Shown: one piece after another, positions 51,979 through 60,752 of the stretch
Layout of the letters: the number at the start of each line of letters is the position of its first letter
How positions within the stretch are numbered: the stretch's first letter is position 1
Origin: Tieghemostelium lacteum
Taxonomy: Eukaryota; Evosea; Eumycetozoa; Dictyosteliales; Raperosteliaceae
DNA: 64,000 nucleotides
Direction: 5' to 3'
Assembly (NCBI GenBank): GCA_001606155.1
Contig: LODT01000041.1
Coordinates: 310,001-374,000 of the forward strand
Made by a program: the position numbers and the translations under genes
The notes under the pieces: generated by a model
Told to the model about the DNA's origin: nothing
What the model saw: only the letters and a program-made list of their open reading frames with translations
Databases searched by the model: none

Positions 51979-54891
51979 ATGAAACGAAGGTTGGGAAATC
52001 CATCAACAAGTAATAACAATGGAAATCCATATGTTTCCAATAAAGAATTTCAATCATTTAATGGAAAACAAAAATCTATTTTAGATTATTTCTCACCAAT
52101 CACCCAACAAGAGACCATTTATCACTTGGAAGAAGAAGAATATAAAAACGGTACAGCTGCCATTAGCGATGATGAAATTGAGGTTGTTAATCTTCTAAAT
52201 AACGATAACAAAGAAAATGAGCAACCAATAAAGTTTTTTAAACCCAGTAACAATAGTCAAGATGACAATGTAAATAACATTGTAAAAACAACAACTACCA
52301 CCACAACTATTGAAAGTGGTGATAAGAAGCTAATAACTAAAACCACAACTACAAAAACATTCTATGAAGGTGGCTGTAGTAATAGTCAATCATCTAAAAT
52401 ACCAATTCCATCATCACCACTTTCCCAGTCCTCACAAAACTCCTCAACACCATTATCACAACAATCATCATCATCACCATATAGATTAAATCACATCAAA
52501 AGGTCATTTTCAACACCAACATTTTCACAACCAACTTCTAATACACCATCACCTGTAGATAACATTAGAAAAAACATTTCACAATCTCAACCAAATTCAC
52601 CATCACCCAATGCATCTCAATCACCATCCCCATATAAAAAAACCATAAAAACCATTACCATCATTGAAGAAGAAGAAAAAGAACAATTCATAGTAAATCT
52701 TGAAAATGATCAAACCGCATCCCCTAATTCCTCACAAAAACAACATGTAAATAACACCAAAAAACCAGCAATTATTTTAGACTTAACAAATGAGGCAATA
52801 GACATAACTGATGATCTCATAGAAATACCTCCAACCACACCAGCAATTATAAAACCTATAAATCACAATACCCCACCAAAATCACCAAATTCAAGTCAAA
52901 CTCAAAATAATAATAATATTTCAATTTCACTAAATAAGAAAATTGATGAAGAAAATAGGTATTATTTAAAGAATTTTTTATTGGTTACAGAAGTGGTCTA
53001 TAAGAGGGATATTCATCTGTTTAAGGAAGTTGAAATTCAGTTTTTGGAGAAATTAAAGAATTTGTCAAGTAATAGTCAACATTTATTTGTTAGAGTTTAT
53101 AATAGAAAAGGTCCATGGTTTCCATTGAGTATGTTAAAGGAATCTTATGATAAAGAGTCATTATGTGTTGATAAGTCTACAATGGAGTTACTGGAATGTA
53201 GTTTCTTTCAAGAATATAAATCAGAGACTGATGACTATATGCAATTGGCTGAACTTTTGAAAGTTCAACAGTTGAGGTCTATAGTAGGTCATATGGCATT
53301 CTCAGGAAATATAGCTACAAAAGATATTTTATTAAAATATCTCACTGGAAAACATTATAAAGGACAATCGACACTGATTCAAAATCCAGCAATGGTATTC
53401 AAGAAGAAAGTAGAGGTTATGATAGGTCGTTGCTTTTGTGTGAATCCTGTGGTTTTACAGTTATTTAGAATCATTAATCATTTGTTTTTCTTTTCATGGA
53501 CACAACATAATGCTCAACAAATGATTGTGAATTATATAATGGATATTCAGTATCCTAAATATCAGATCTCAAAAGAACCTTCTAGTGGCAATAATAAGAT
53601 ATTTCCAAATAGAGAGGCTTTGGATAGGTATGAGGAGGTTAAACAGTTTGAAGAATCATTTCAGTTGGTTTATGAATCTAATCAAGATACTAATGTTCAA
53701 ACTATTCTGGAGAGATGTACAAGTGAATTGGTGCAATACCAGAACCAGACTATTCCGTATAGGTTTGCATTGAGGTTTACACCGGGATGGGTTTACACGA
53801 GAACTTTGAGTCAATGTGTATCAGTTTTAGAGAAACTAAAGAACTACTCTGATGCCACACAATATCTCATGATGCTCTTAGATTTACCTTTTTGTTTAGG
53901 TAAAAGGGGTCACTGGTACCAACGTTTGGTTATTAATTTGAAACATTTGAATAAACTGGAAGAGGCATTATTGGTATGTGAAAGAGCTCTTGGAGATGTT
54001 CATGTACGATCAGGTGATAGATTGGCACTGGAGAAACATATAGGGCAACTAGCTAAACCACCTCTTCGTTGGAAACCTAAGACTCAGTTATTACAATTTA
54101 CAAACAAACTAAGAGATGCTAAAAAGGTGACTTTGTATAGAGAAAAGTTACCATTTGGTAGATCAGGTCAGAAAGCTAGATATAATCTACTGAAACCTAT
54201 TAATGTACAGGAAGAAGACACCAACAAGGACGGAAAATCTCAGAGTGTTCAAAGAAGTGAACTAATACCAACAGTTAGAGATACAACAACTACATCAGTT
54301 GAAGGTTCTGCATTGGAACATTACAAAGAATCAGAAGATTGGAGTGGAGTTCATTGTGAAACATCTCTATTTATAACTCTATTTGTTTTGTACTTTTGGG
54401 ATATAATATTCTCTGATGAGATTCCAAATGTATTAATGTCACCATACCAAGATGCACCTTTGGATTTTGGAAGTGCTGAGTTTTATGTCAGCAGAAAATC
54501 AATGATTGATGCTAAAGTAGAACAATTGAAAAATTCAAATTATAAGGATTTGACAGCGTTACTATTAAAAGTTTGGGACCAAAACCAAGGTTGTATAGCC
54601 AGAGGTGTTAGATGGGACAATTTTACAAAAGAGGAACTATGTCATATCTCAAAGTGTCTAGGAGGACCACTAATTGCATTCATATCCAAACTCTTTATTG
54701 AAGACTTTAAGAGCTTTGGTCATGGTATGCCTGATTTATTTCTATGGAAATCAGATGAAAATGGTGGTTTTATTAAATTTGTAGAGGTAAAAGGTCAAGG
54801 TGATTCACTCAGAGATCAACAAAAGATTTGGATAGACTTATTAATATCATTCGGTTGTGATGTTGAGATTTGCCATATTAAAAATCTGTAA
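51979..54891 (+). CDS. fan1: Fanconi-associated nuclease FAN1
   Basis: Structure-specific nuclease for interstrand cross-link repair, 970 residues, no intron. The C-terminal VRR-NUC (PD-(D/E)XK) domain is intact: GHGMPDLFLW supplies the Asp, and KFVEVKGQGDSLRDQQKIW the Glu and Lys. The central region (NRYYLKNFLLVTEVVY, FVRVYNRKGPWFPLSML) matches the SAP-containing part, followed by the TPR-like helices. The N-terminal 320 residues are low complexity (Ser/Thr/Asn/Gln) without a visible CxxC...HxxC UBZ finger. Instead residues 31-38, QKSILDYF, fit the PCNA-binding PIP box. Stretches such as PAIILDLTNEAIDITDD look like SUMO-interaction motifs. Confidence 0.93.
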   Translation: MKRRLGNPSTSNNNGNPYVSNKEFQSFNGKQKSILDYFSPITQQETIYHLEEEEYKNGTAAISDDEIEVVNLLNNDNKENEQPIKFFKPSNNSQDDNVNNIVKTTTTTTTIESGDKKLITKTTTTKTFYEGGCSNSQSSKIPIPSSPLSQSSQNSSTPLSQQSSSSPYRLNHIKRSFSTPTFSQPTSNTPSPVDNIRKNISQSQPNSPSPNASQSPSPYKKTIKTITIIEEEEKEQFIVNLENDQTASPNSSQKQHVNNTKKPAIILDLTNEAIDITDDLIEIPPTTPAIIKPINHNTPPKSPNSSQTQNNNNISISLNKKIDEENRYYLKNFLLVTEVVYKRDIHLFKEVEIQFLEKLKNLSSNSQHLFVRVYNRKGPWFPLSMLKESYDKESLCVDKSTMELLECSFFQEYKSETDDYMQLAELLKVQQLRSIVGHMAFSGNIATKDILLKYLTGKHYKGQSTLIQNPAMVFKKKVEVMIGRCFCVNPVVLQLFRIINHLFFFSWTQHNAQQMIVNYIMDIQYPKYQISKEPSSGNNKIFPNREALDRYEEVKQFEESFQLVYESNQDTNVQTILERCTSELVQYQNQTIPYRFALRFTPGWVYTRTLSQCVSVLEKLKNYSDATQYLMMLLDLPFCLGKRGHWYQRLVINLKHLNKLEEALLVCERALGDVHVRSGDRLALEKHIGQLAKPPLRWKPKTQLLQFTNKLRDAKKVTLYREKLPFGRSGQKARYNLLKPINVQEEDTNKDGKSQSVQRSELIPTVRDTTTTSVEGSALEHYKESEDWSGVHCETSLFITLFVLYFWDIIFSDEIPNVLMSPYQDAPLDFGSAEFYVSRKSMIDAKVEQLKNSNYKDLTALLLKVWDQNQGCIARGVRWDNFTKEELCHISKCLGGPLIAFISKLFIEDFKSFGHGMPDLFLWKSDENGGFIKFVEVKGQGDSLRDQQKIWIDLLISFGCDVEICHIKNL

Positions 54892-55391
54892 ATAAATTAG
54901 CATCTGTAAATCAATGGGAATATTTATTATAAATCACTTTTGATTGAACTGATTTTTTTTTTTTGTTTTGCCAAAAAGTTTAATTCAGATATTTTTATGG
55001 ATTAGTCCAAAGCTCTGATTGGTCATTTAATTAACATCAAAATGAAAAAACGAAAGTGTGAACTATTTTTATAATGAGATTTTTATCTATTTCAAATAAT
55101 CTATATGTACACTCCAACAAGGTTTGATAGAAATTTTGACAGAATCACGAGATACAAACAAGATTTTCCAATCATATTGGATTGTTTTGATTGATGTCTA
55201 ATTGCACTTTTGTGTTGAGGAGGTTTTTAAATTTTGAATCTATTCTTCTTCTGTATTTTTTTTTTTTAATTCTCTTCTATTTATTAATTATTTGAAATAT
55301 TTGATTTTTATATTTATCTAGTAATACTACAATTTTATAATAATACAATACCATCATTCCACTCTTATTTAAATAATTTCTCAGGACTACA
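54892..55391. other. intergenic region fan1/GPI repeat protein
   Basis: About 500 bp of AT-rich DNA with T tracts at 54952-54964 and 55257-55267, presumably the promoter of the next gene. No gene seen. Confidence 0.45.
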
Positions 55392-56540
55392 ATGTTATAT
55401 AAAATTATTTTAATTTTATTATTTTTATGCATCAGTACTGGTCAAAGTCAAGTTACAATCAATAATATTCAACCTCTAAGTGACACCACTGTCGATGCAA
55501 CTAATGGATATTGTACATATGCTTTTGAAATTTACTTTGATCTCAACGGTGTAGCATTTGAAGATCTTCCACCAGTTAGCAATATAACATTTACTGGTGT
55601 ACCTCAAGGTGTAGATTTGGAAGTACTCATACTACAATTTGTAAATATTGGAGGTGGACAAGCTTTAATTGATCCACAGACATTTAAATCAACTACAGGT
55701 GACATGTCAGCATTGGTAATGAACTTTTTCAACACTCCAGTTGGATACACAGCTGGTAGTGGTACTGATAAATTCATTCATTTGATTTGTAATGGACAAT
55801 TACCACCCACAATCGCTAATATTTCAATTGAAAATACCAGAGAAACTATTGTTGGAAATAGTTGTACTTTTACTGGAAATCTTACATTGGATATTCCAAC
55901 TGGCACTGAAACACCTTTGAGTGCTGATCTAAAAGTTGCTGGTATTCCATCAGGATTGTCATTTACATATGTATTCTCAGATGCTGTTGAAAATGCTAAT
56001 CAAGCTAGTTATACATTTACATTAACTAGCGCAGTTGCAGAATATCTTGAACTTGGTCTGTCAAATGAAAACTTTGAAATGTCATTCACCAATACCAATG
56101 ACCAATTTCCAGATCTCTATTGTATGGATCCCATCACATGCCAAGGTGTCTCTGTAGACTCTGCTACTTTAAATTCCGATGAAACCAATAAATGTACATT
56201 CACATACACTGTAAAAATTAATGTACCTACAGGTCAAGATATTCCAGAATCTACAGATTTGAAATTAGTAACCACCAATGGTGATTCTATCACTAATTTC
56301 ACAAAAGAAGGTACTTCACCATCATTCACCTACACCACTAAAGTATCCACTGAAATTGGTAATGTAAACTCTGATGCCTCTTTTGAAATCTATCTTAAAG
56401 GTAAAATATTTGCAGGTAAAGGCACTCAAGTTACAGTACCATCTGCAGTATGTAATGATGATAGAGTATCATCTTCATCTACCGTTTCAATTTCATTTTA
56501 CTTTTTAATTTCTATTGCTACCTTATTATTTTTCTTCTAG
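55392..56540 (+). CDS. secreted GPI-anchored-type protein with three internal repeats
   Basis: Not recognised as a named family. 382 residues, no intron. A signal peptide (about 1-19) and a C-terminal hydrophobic segment (ISFYFLISIATLLFFF) after a Ser run (VSSSSTVS) are the layout of a GPI-anchored surface protein. The mature part consists of three tandem copies of about 110-120 residues. Each starts with a Cys followed by Thr and an aromatic residue (GYCTYAFEIYF, NSCTFTGNLTL, NKCTFTYTVKI), then a PPVS/PLSADLK/PESTDLK turn, and each ends with a second Cys (IHLICNG, DLYCMDP, SAVCNDD). Each repeat thus probably forms a disulphide-closed beta sandwich. Several N-glycosylation sequons. Adhesion is a guess. 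Confidence 0.75.
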   Translation: MLYKIILILLFLCISTGQSQVTINNIQPLSDTTVDATNGYCTYAFEIYFDLNGVAFEDLPPVSNITFTGVPQGVDLEVLILQFVNIGGGQALIDPQTFKSTTGDMSALVMNFFNTPVGYTAGSGTDKFIHLICNGQLPPTIANISIENTRETIVGNSCTFTGNLTLDIPTGTETPLSADLKVAGIPSGLSFTYVFSDAVENANQASYTFTLTSAVAEYLELGLSNENFEMSFTNTNDQFPDLYCMDPITCQGVSVDSATLNSDETNKCTFTYTVKINVPTGQDIPESTDLKLVTTNGDSITNFTKEGTSPSFTYTTKVSTEIGNVNSDASFEIYLKGKIFAGKGTQVTVPSAVCNDDRVSSSSTVSISFYFLISIATLLFFF

Positions 56541-56629
56541 AAACTCCTATAAAATAAAAGTTATTTACTTTTACATTCGAATTTTACTACAATAATATTT
56601 ACAATTTAGTTGTTATCTTTTTTTATTTT

Positions 56630-57277
56630 CTATGAATCTAAAGTTCTAGAAGTCTCTATAATAGATGAAACAGATTTGATCTTATTATTTACATTATCTA
56701 TAACCTCAGTCTTTTGTCTCTCTAGTTCTTTAATTTCTTTTTGAAGTTTATTATGATCAGCTAGTAACTATAATCAAATTTGTTAGTATCATTAGAAATA
56801 TAGAAAACTATAAACTATAAATCTTACATTTTGATATATAGATGACAATCTTTCTTTTTCTTGTAACTTTAATTCTATAACTTGAGATAAAGTTTGTTCA
56901 TTTGGGGGTATAGATGCTTGTGGTGGACATCTATTTGTAGATTGTGGTAGTATAGGTTGTTCACGTATTAGTTGGTCTAATTCTGATAACCTTTCTGATA
57001 TACATCTTTCTTTACAAATCTGTTGAAAATCAGACTTTATTCTTTCATTTAGAGTCTGGAATACATTTATATACAGATAAGAAAGAAAGGCACGACTATT
57101 GTTTACATGTGATAATTTAGAATAACATTCATAAAACTTTTCAAATGGGAATTCAGATAATGATTTCTCTAAAACTAAATCATGAAACATTTGAAGTTTA
57201 GTCATTTTAATACCATCAATTTCTCCCGTCAGCATTTTGTTTATATTTTTCTGTATATCTTGTTGTTGTTGGGTCAT
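56630..57277 (-). CDS. pmf1: Kinetochore MIS12-complex subunit NNF1/PMF1
   Basis: Candidate inner-kinetochore linker subunit. Exons 56828..57277 and 56630..56767 (both phase 0) give 195 residues. TKLQMFHDLVLEKSLSEFPFEKFYECY, then a helix ending INVFQTLNERIKSDFQQICKE and LSELDQLIREQ, follow the Nnf1 domain pattern (length, aromatic FxxCY element and spacing). The second exon is a coiled coil (LLADHNKLQKEIKELERQKTEV) as expected at the C-terminus of the family. Sequence conservation in this family is low, so the call rests on the overall pattern. Start chosen at the first ATG, with a Gln run behind it. Confidence 0.75.
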
Positions 57278-57558
57278 ATTGTTTTATAAAAATAAAAAAA
57301 AAAGGCGCATTTATTAAAATACTAAAGTAATCATTTAAAACAGGAAACAAAATTCCATTTACAATCTATATTCTGTAAAAAATGATTTTAAAAATTTAAT
57401 TGTAGATGCAATCACTGAGTTGAAATAAGACCAAGAAAACTAGCTCATGCTAAAAAATAACATGTTATAAATATTATCAATTTCAAATTTATTTATTTTA
57501 AAATTTAAAAATTTAATTTTGTTTATTCAACTTAATATTACTGTATTTTTGTATAATG

Positions 57559-58500
57559 TTAAAATCTTTTACAAGTTGGGAATAAAGGACATTTTCTATC
57601 ATTATTTTTAACATATTCACATCTTTCTAGACAATTTATATGATCACATGTCAAACAATAATGTTTAATGTGATGTTTACCTGTTCTGCATGTATCAGGG
57701 GGAAGTGTAGGAGGCATTGTTGATAATGTTGAAGAAGTTGTTGATGTTGTTGGGGATGCTGTTGATGAAGTAGTTGAAGAAGTAGTTGATGTTGTTGGTG
57801 ATGTTGTAGATGATGTTGTTGGTGATGTTGTAGTTGGTGATGTTGTAGTTGATGATGTTGTAGTTGGTGATGTTGTTGATGTTGTTGATGTTGTTGATGA
57901 AGTAGTTGGTGATGTTGTTGATGTTGTTGTTGTTGTAGTTGGTGATGTTGTTGATGTTGTAGTTGTAGTTGTAGTTGTAGTTGTAGTTGTAGTTGTAGTT
58001 GTAGAATTTGATGTAGATACAGGAGGTACAGGTACAGCTTGAGAAGGATCACAAGCACCATAAGCAAAATGTTGTGTCCAATATGGTTCACCATCAGTAT
58101 CCAATGCATACCCAAACCCGATTCTTGTAGTATTACTAAGAATATTATCTCTATGACCAGTATCGCTCATCCAAGTAGCCATTACTTGATCATCATTTTG
58201 TTGCCCCTTAGCGATATTTTCAGCGACCCTTGTAGCATTTACAAGACCAAATTTAGTCATTCTATCAAACAAGCCACCAAGATCACTATCATGTGTCATA
58301 TTTTTATGATATGCCATGTATTCTGATTGTCTTTGAGCACTTTTTTGTAAACAATCATCTAGAATCAATGGTGGTAATTGAACATTTGCTCTTTCTGCAT
58401 TCACTAACCCTAATTGATATTGAGGATCATGTTGACCTTCTATAGTAATTATAAATATTGTAAAATATAAAACTAAAATTAATTTATATATATTAACCAT
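57559..58500 (-). CDS. secreted CAP/SCP (PR-1-like) protein with Thr/Ser/Pro stalk and Cys-rich tail
   Basis: Secreted CAP-superfamily protein, 313 residues from the ATG at 58500; the frame upstream offers only a TTG. Signal peptide about 1-21. The CAP domain follows (about 25-150): NAERANVQLPPLILDDCLQKSAQRQSEYMA, MTHDSDLGG, AENIAKG, VMATWMSDTGHRDNIL and IGFGYALD..YWTQHFAYG, with the His, Glu and second His positions of the CAP cavity. Then about 115 residues of TTT/SPTT repeats, a likely heavily O-glycosylated stalk encoded by (GTTGTA)n/(GTTGAT)n-like repeats. The last 45 residues hold seven cysteines (CRTGKHHIKHYCLTCDHINC), perhaps a small binding knot. No intron. Confidence 0.88.
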   Translation of the reverse strand: MVNIYKLILVLYFTIFIITIEGQHDPQYQLGLVNAERANVQLPPLILDDCLQKSAQRQSEYMAYHKNMTHDSDLGGLFDRMTKFGLVNATRVAENIAKGQQNDDQVMATWMSDTGHRDNILSNTTRIGFGYALDTDGEPYWTQHFAYGACDPSQAVPVPPVSTSNSTTTTTTTTTTTTTTTTSTTSPTTTTTTSTTSPTTSSTTSTTSTTSPTTTSSTTTSPTTTSPTTSSTTSPTTSTTSSTTSSTASPTTSTTSSTLSTMPPTLPPDTCRTGKHHIKHYCLTCDHINCLERCEYVKNNDRKCPLFPTCKRF

Positions 58501-58875
58501 GGTTATTGATTTTAATTCTAAGGTAACAAAATTATTTTTTAACAATTTCCCATTGGGTTATAGAGTGTGGGGTTTTATCATATTAATCACTTCTAGCAGA
58601 AAAATTGTAGAGCAACAGTACGATACTAGGTGTGGGAATATTTTTAAAAACATTTAACTGGGTGTAAAAAGTAATTTTAAAATTTAAAATATTAATTCAA
58701 ATAAATTTACTAAAAATTGTTAATTAAGAAATGAAGGATTAATAGTGATAAAGGTGTCAATTTTTGAAATATTCTATAAAACCAATAAGAATCATACATA
58801 TATAACATAATAAAGATTGAAAATTTGAAATTTAACATTAAACTATCATTTTGAATTGAAATTTCTATCAAAGAA

Positions 58876-59003
58876 ATGAGCGAAAATAATATAGATTCAT
58901 TTAAAAGAAAGGTATTTGAAATGATTCAACCCAAAAAACTCTGATTTGTTGATATTCAGTACATACTGAACCAATATCCTACAGTGAATTTATTTGAGTT
59001 GAG
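58876..59003 (+). pseudogene. possible relic of a small coding region
   Basis: From the ATG at 58876 the frame reads MSENNIDSFKRKVFEMIQPKKL, then a TGA, then continues FVDIQYILNQYPTVNLFELR before another stop. Alternatively GTATTTG...TATTCAG could be a 54-nt intron joining FKRK to YILNQYPTVNLFELR, with a GTAATC donor after it but no convincing next exon. It looks like the 5' end of a lost gene. No family is recognised. Confidence 0.25.
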
Positions 59004-59217
59004 GTAATCCAATTTTATAATCTTTTAATCATTATTATTAGTTGTTATTTATAAATATTCTAATTTTATTTTTTAAATTCTGTGTAATATGTGAATATTT
59101 TTTTAATGATTTCAAATCTAATAGTTATTTTTTAGAAATTATCTATATATTTGTATGATTAAAAATATATAATGGTGATACAAATAAAGATCTGAAACTC
59201 CTAAAGAGTTCTTCCCC

Positions 59218-59277
59218 ATTGTGATCACAACTGGTGATCTAAATACATTGTGATCACAACTAGAGGGTGATCTAAAT
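59218..59277. repeat. tandem duplicate of a ~29-bp unit containing the palindrome TTGTGATCACAA
   Basis: ATTGTGATCACAACT...GGTGATCTAAATA occurs twice in a row (starting 59218 and 59247). The second copy has five extra bases (AGAGG) in the middle. Each copy carries the perfect 12-bp palindrome TTGTGATCACAA (59219-59230 and 59248-59259). It may be a small local duplication or a paired binding site. Confidence 0.75.
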
Positions 59278-59349
59278 AGGATGTAATACACTATTTGTTA
59301 TTGAATTTAAAATGATTGGAAAATAAAATGTAAATAAAAAAAAAATTAT

Positions 59350-59372
59350 TAATTTTGGAGGCTCCAAAATTA
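59350..59372. repeat. perfect short hairpin
   Basis: AATTTTGGA, three bases, then TCCAAAATT forms a stem of nine to ten pairs with a three-base loop. It lies in the gene-free region. It could be a transcription or RNA structure element or a relic of an element end. Confidence 0.5.
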
Positions 59373-59684
59373 GATCTATGAAAATCATTGATATTTCTCC
59401 TAAAAATACTTCAAAAATGCCATTAGTCTTCAAGTGGAGGTGGAACAACAAACCCCTTTTTTGCTGGAGGTGTTTATCTAAATTTAATTTTTAAAATTTA
59501 AATGATGATATTAAGTTAATATATCTAAAAATAGATCTATTTGTAGATATGTAAAAAATTAGTAAAATTTCAAAAATCCCAAAAACTGATATTTTTTTTA
59601 GTAATTTTGATTTTTGTCAATTATTGGAAATCAAAGTCGCAAAAATAAAATCCTTTTTTTTTTCTCAACTCGAAACCAAACAAC

Positions 59685-60546
59685 ATGAAATCTATTATCA
59701 CTTTAACTATCCTCTTAATTTCTCTTTCAACTATCTTTGCTCAATCATACAAAGTAAATTATAATTATAAATAGATTAAATTAAAAATTAAATTACATCA
59801 TCCTAATTCTAATATTTAATTTCCAAATACCCAAATACAATAGTTATGTACCACCACAGCAGATGTAAATATTTCTTTTAAATTCTTTCATTTTTAATTT
59901 TACTAATTCTTTAAAATAATATTATTTCTTAAAATTAGTGTTATGAAACCAACTCCTATTGTAGACTAGTCCCTGGAACCAACAACAGCGTTTGTGCTGA
60001 ATGTAGATCTAACAATGATTGCGCAATGGATGAATACTGTAGTAAGAACAATGCCGTAGGATTTTATGGTACTTGCACTAAATTTTCAAAAATTGGTGAT
60101 TCTTGTATTGCATTCACTGATAGTGATTTAGAGATGAATAACATCACTTCAACTTTGAAATGTGCTGATACCTATGTTGATAATACCAATAACTTTACAT
60201 TGACTATTGATTACTTAGGTTTCTGTACCAAGGGTAAATGCCGTATGTGTAATTACAAAAGTACTAGTACCAATTCTCAAACAACACCTGGTAAAGTAAG
60301 TTATAAATATCATCAATTGAAATATCTTAAAATTTTATGTTAATTCAATTATTAAAAATATTTTTTATAAATTAGGGTGATATCCGTACTTGCATTTATC
60401 CAGGTACCTATGTATCTCCACATTCATCCCAATGGTCATCTAAATTATACTATGAAAACCCAACAAATGTTTGGTTAGCCATCTTCTTCTGTTTAATTAT
60501 GATCCAAATTGGTTTAACCGTTGTTATGTTCTTCTTCAAAAAATAA
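59685..60546 (+). CDS. Cys-rich single-pass membrane protein, paralogue A
   Basis: Not a recognised family. Four exons, 59685..59753, 59844..59864 (21 nt), 59939..60295 and 60376..60546, all in phase 0, giving 205 residues. Signal peptide about 1-19. The ectodomain has regularly spaced cysteines (CYETNSYC, VCAECRSNNDCAMDEYCS, GTCTKF, SCIAF, LKCADTY, GFCTKGKCRMCNY, RTCIYPG) and sequons. A single membrane helix near the C-terminus (VWLAIFFCLIMIQIGLTVVMFF) ends in KK, a possible ER-retrieval-like tail. The protein encoded on the opposite strand at 60753-61446 is a clear paralogue over its whole length. Confidence 0.82.
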
Positions 60547-60752
60547 ATTCAATTAAATAAATATTTCATAGAGTCAGAACTGATGACATGATTAACTTAT
60601 TCTCATAATCATATTAGACAAATATACTATACCTAATATCGCCATCAATTTTCAAGTTTTTATGAAAGATATTTTTAATTTTTTTCAATTTTTTTAAAAA
60701 AGGTAGAGGTGTTGATGTGAATAGATAATCAATTATTAGTGGTAGTGAATTT

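Larger units (their letters stand above)
58501..59684. other. 1.2 kb intergenic region with gene relics and repeated palindromes
   Basis: The longest gene-free stretch of the window. It holds a short coding-like relic at 58876-59003, a duplicated unit with a 12-bp palindrome at 59218-59277, and a compact hairpin at 59350-59372. Each is described separately. GTGTGGGG-type boxes occur near 58565 and 58629, on the promoter side of the CAP-protein gene. Confidence 0.55.

Noticed and set aside
59423-59473. Minus-strand reading TPPAKKGFVVPPPLED followed by a stop, looking like a C-terminal exon
   Set aside because: A TAA lies immediately upstream in the same frame and stays in the exon even with the nearest AG acceptor, and no upstream exon is found. 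Only 16 codons.
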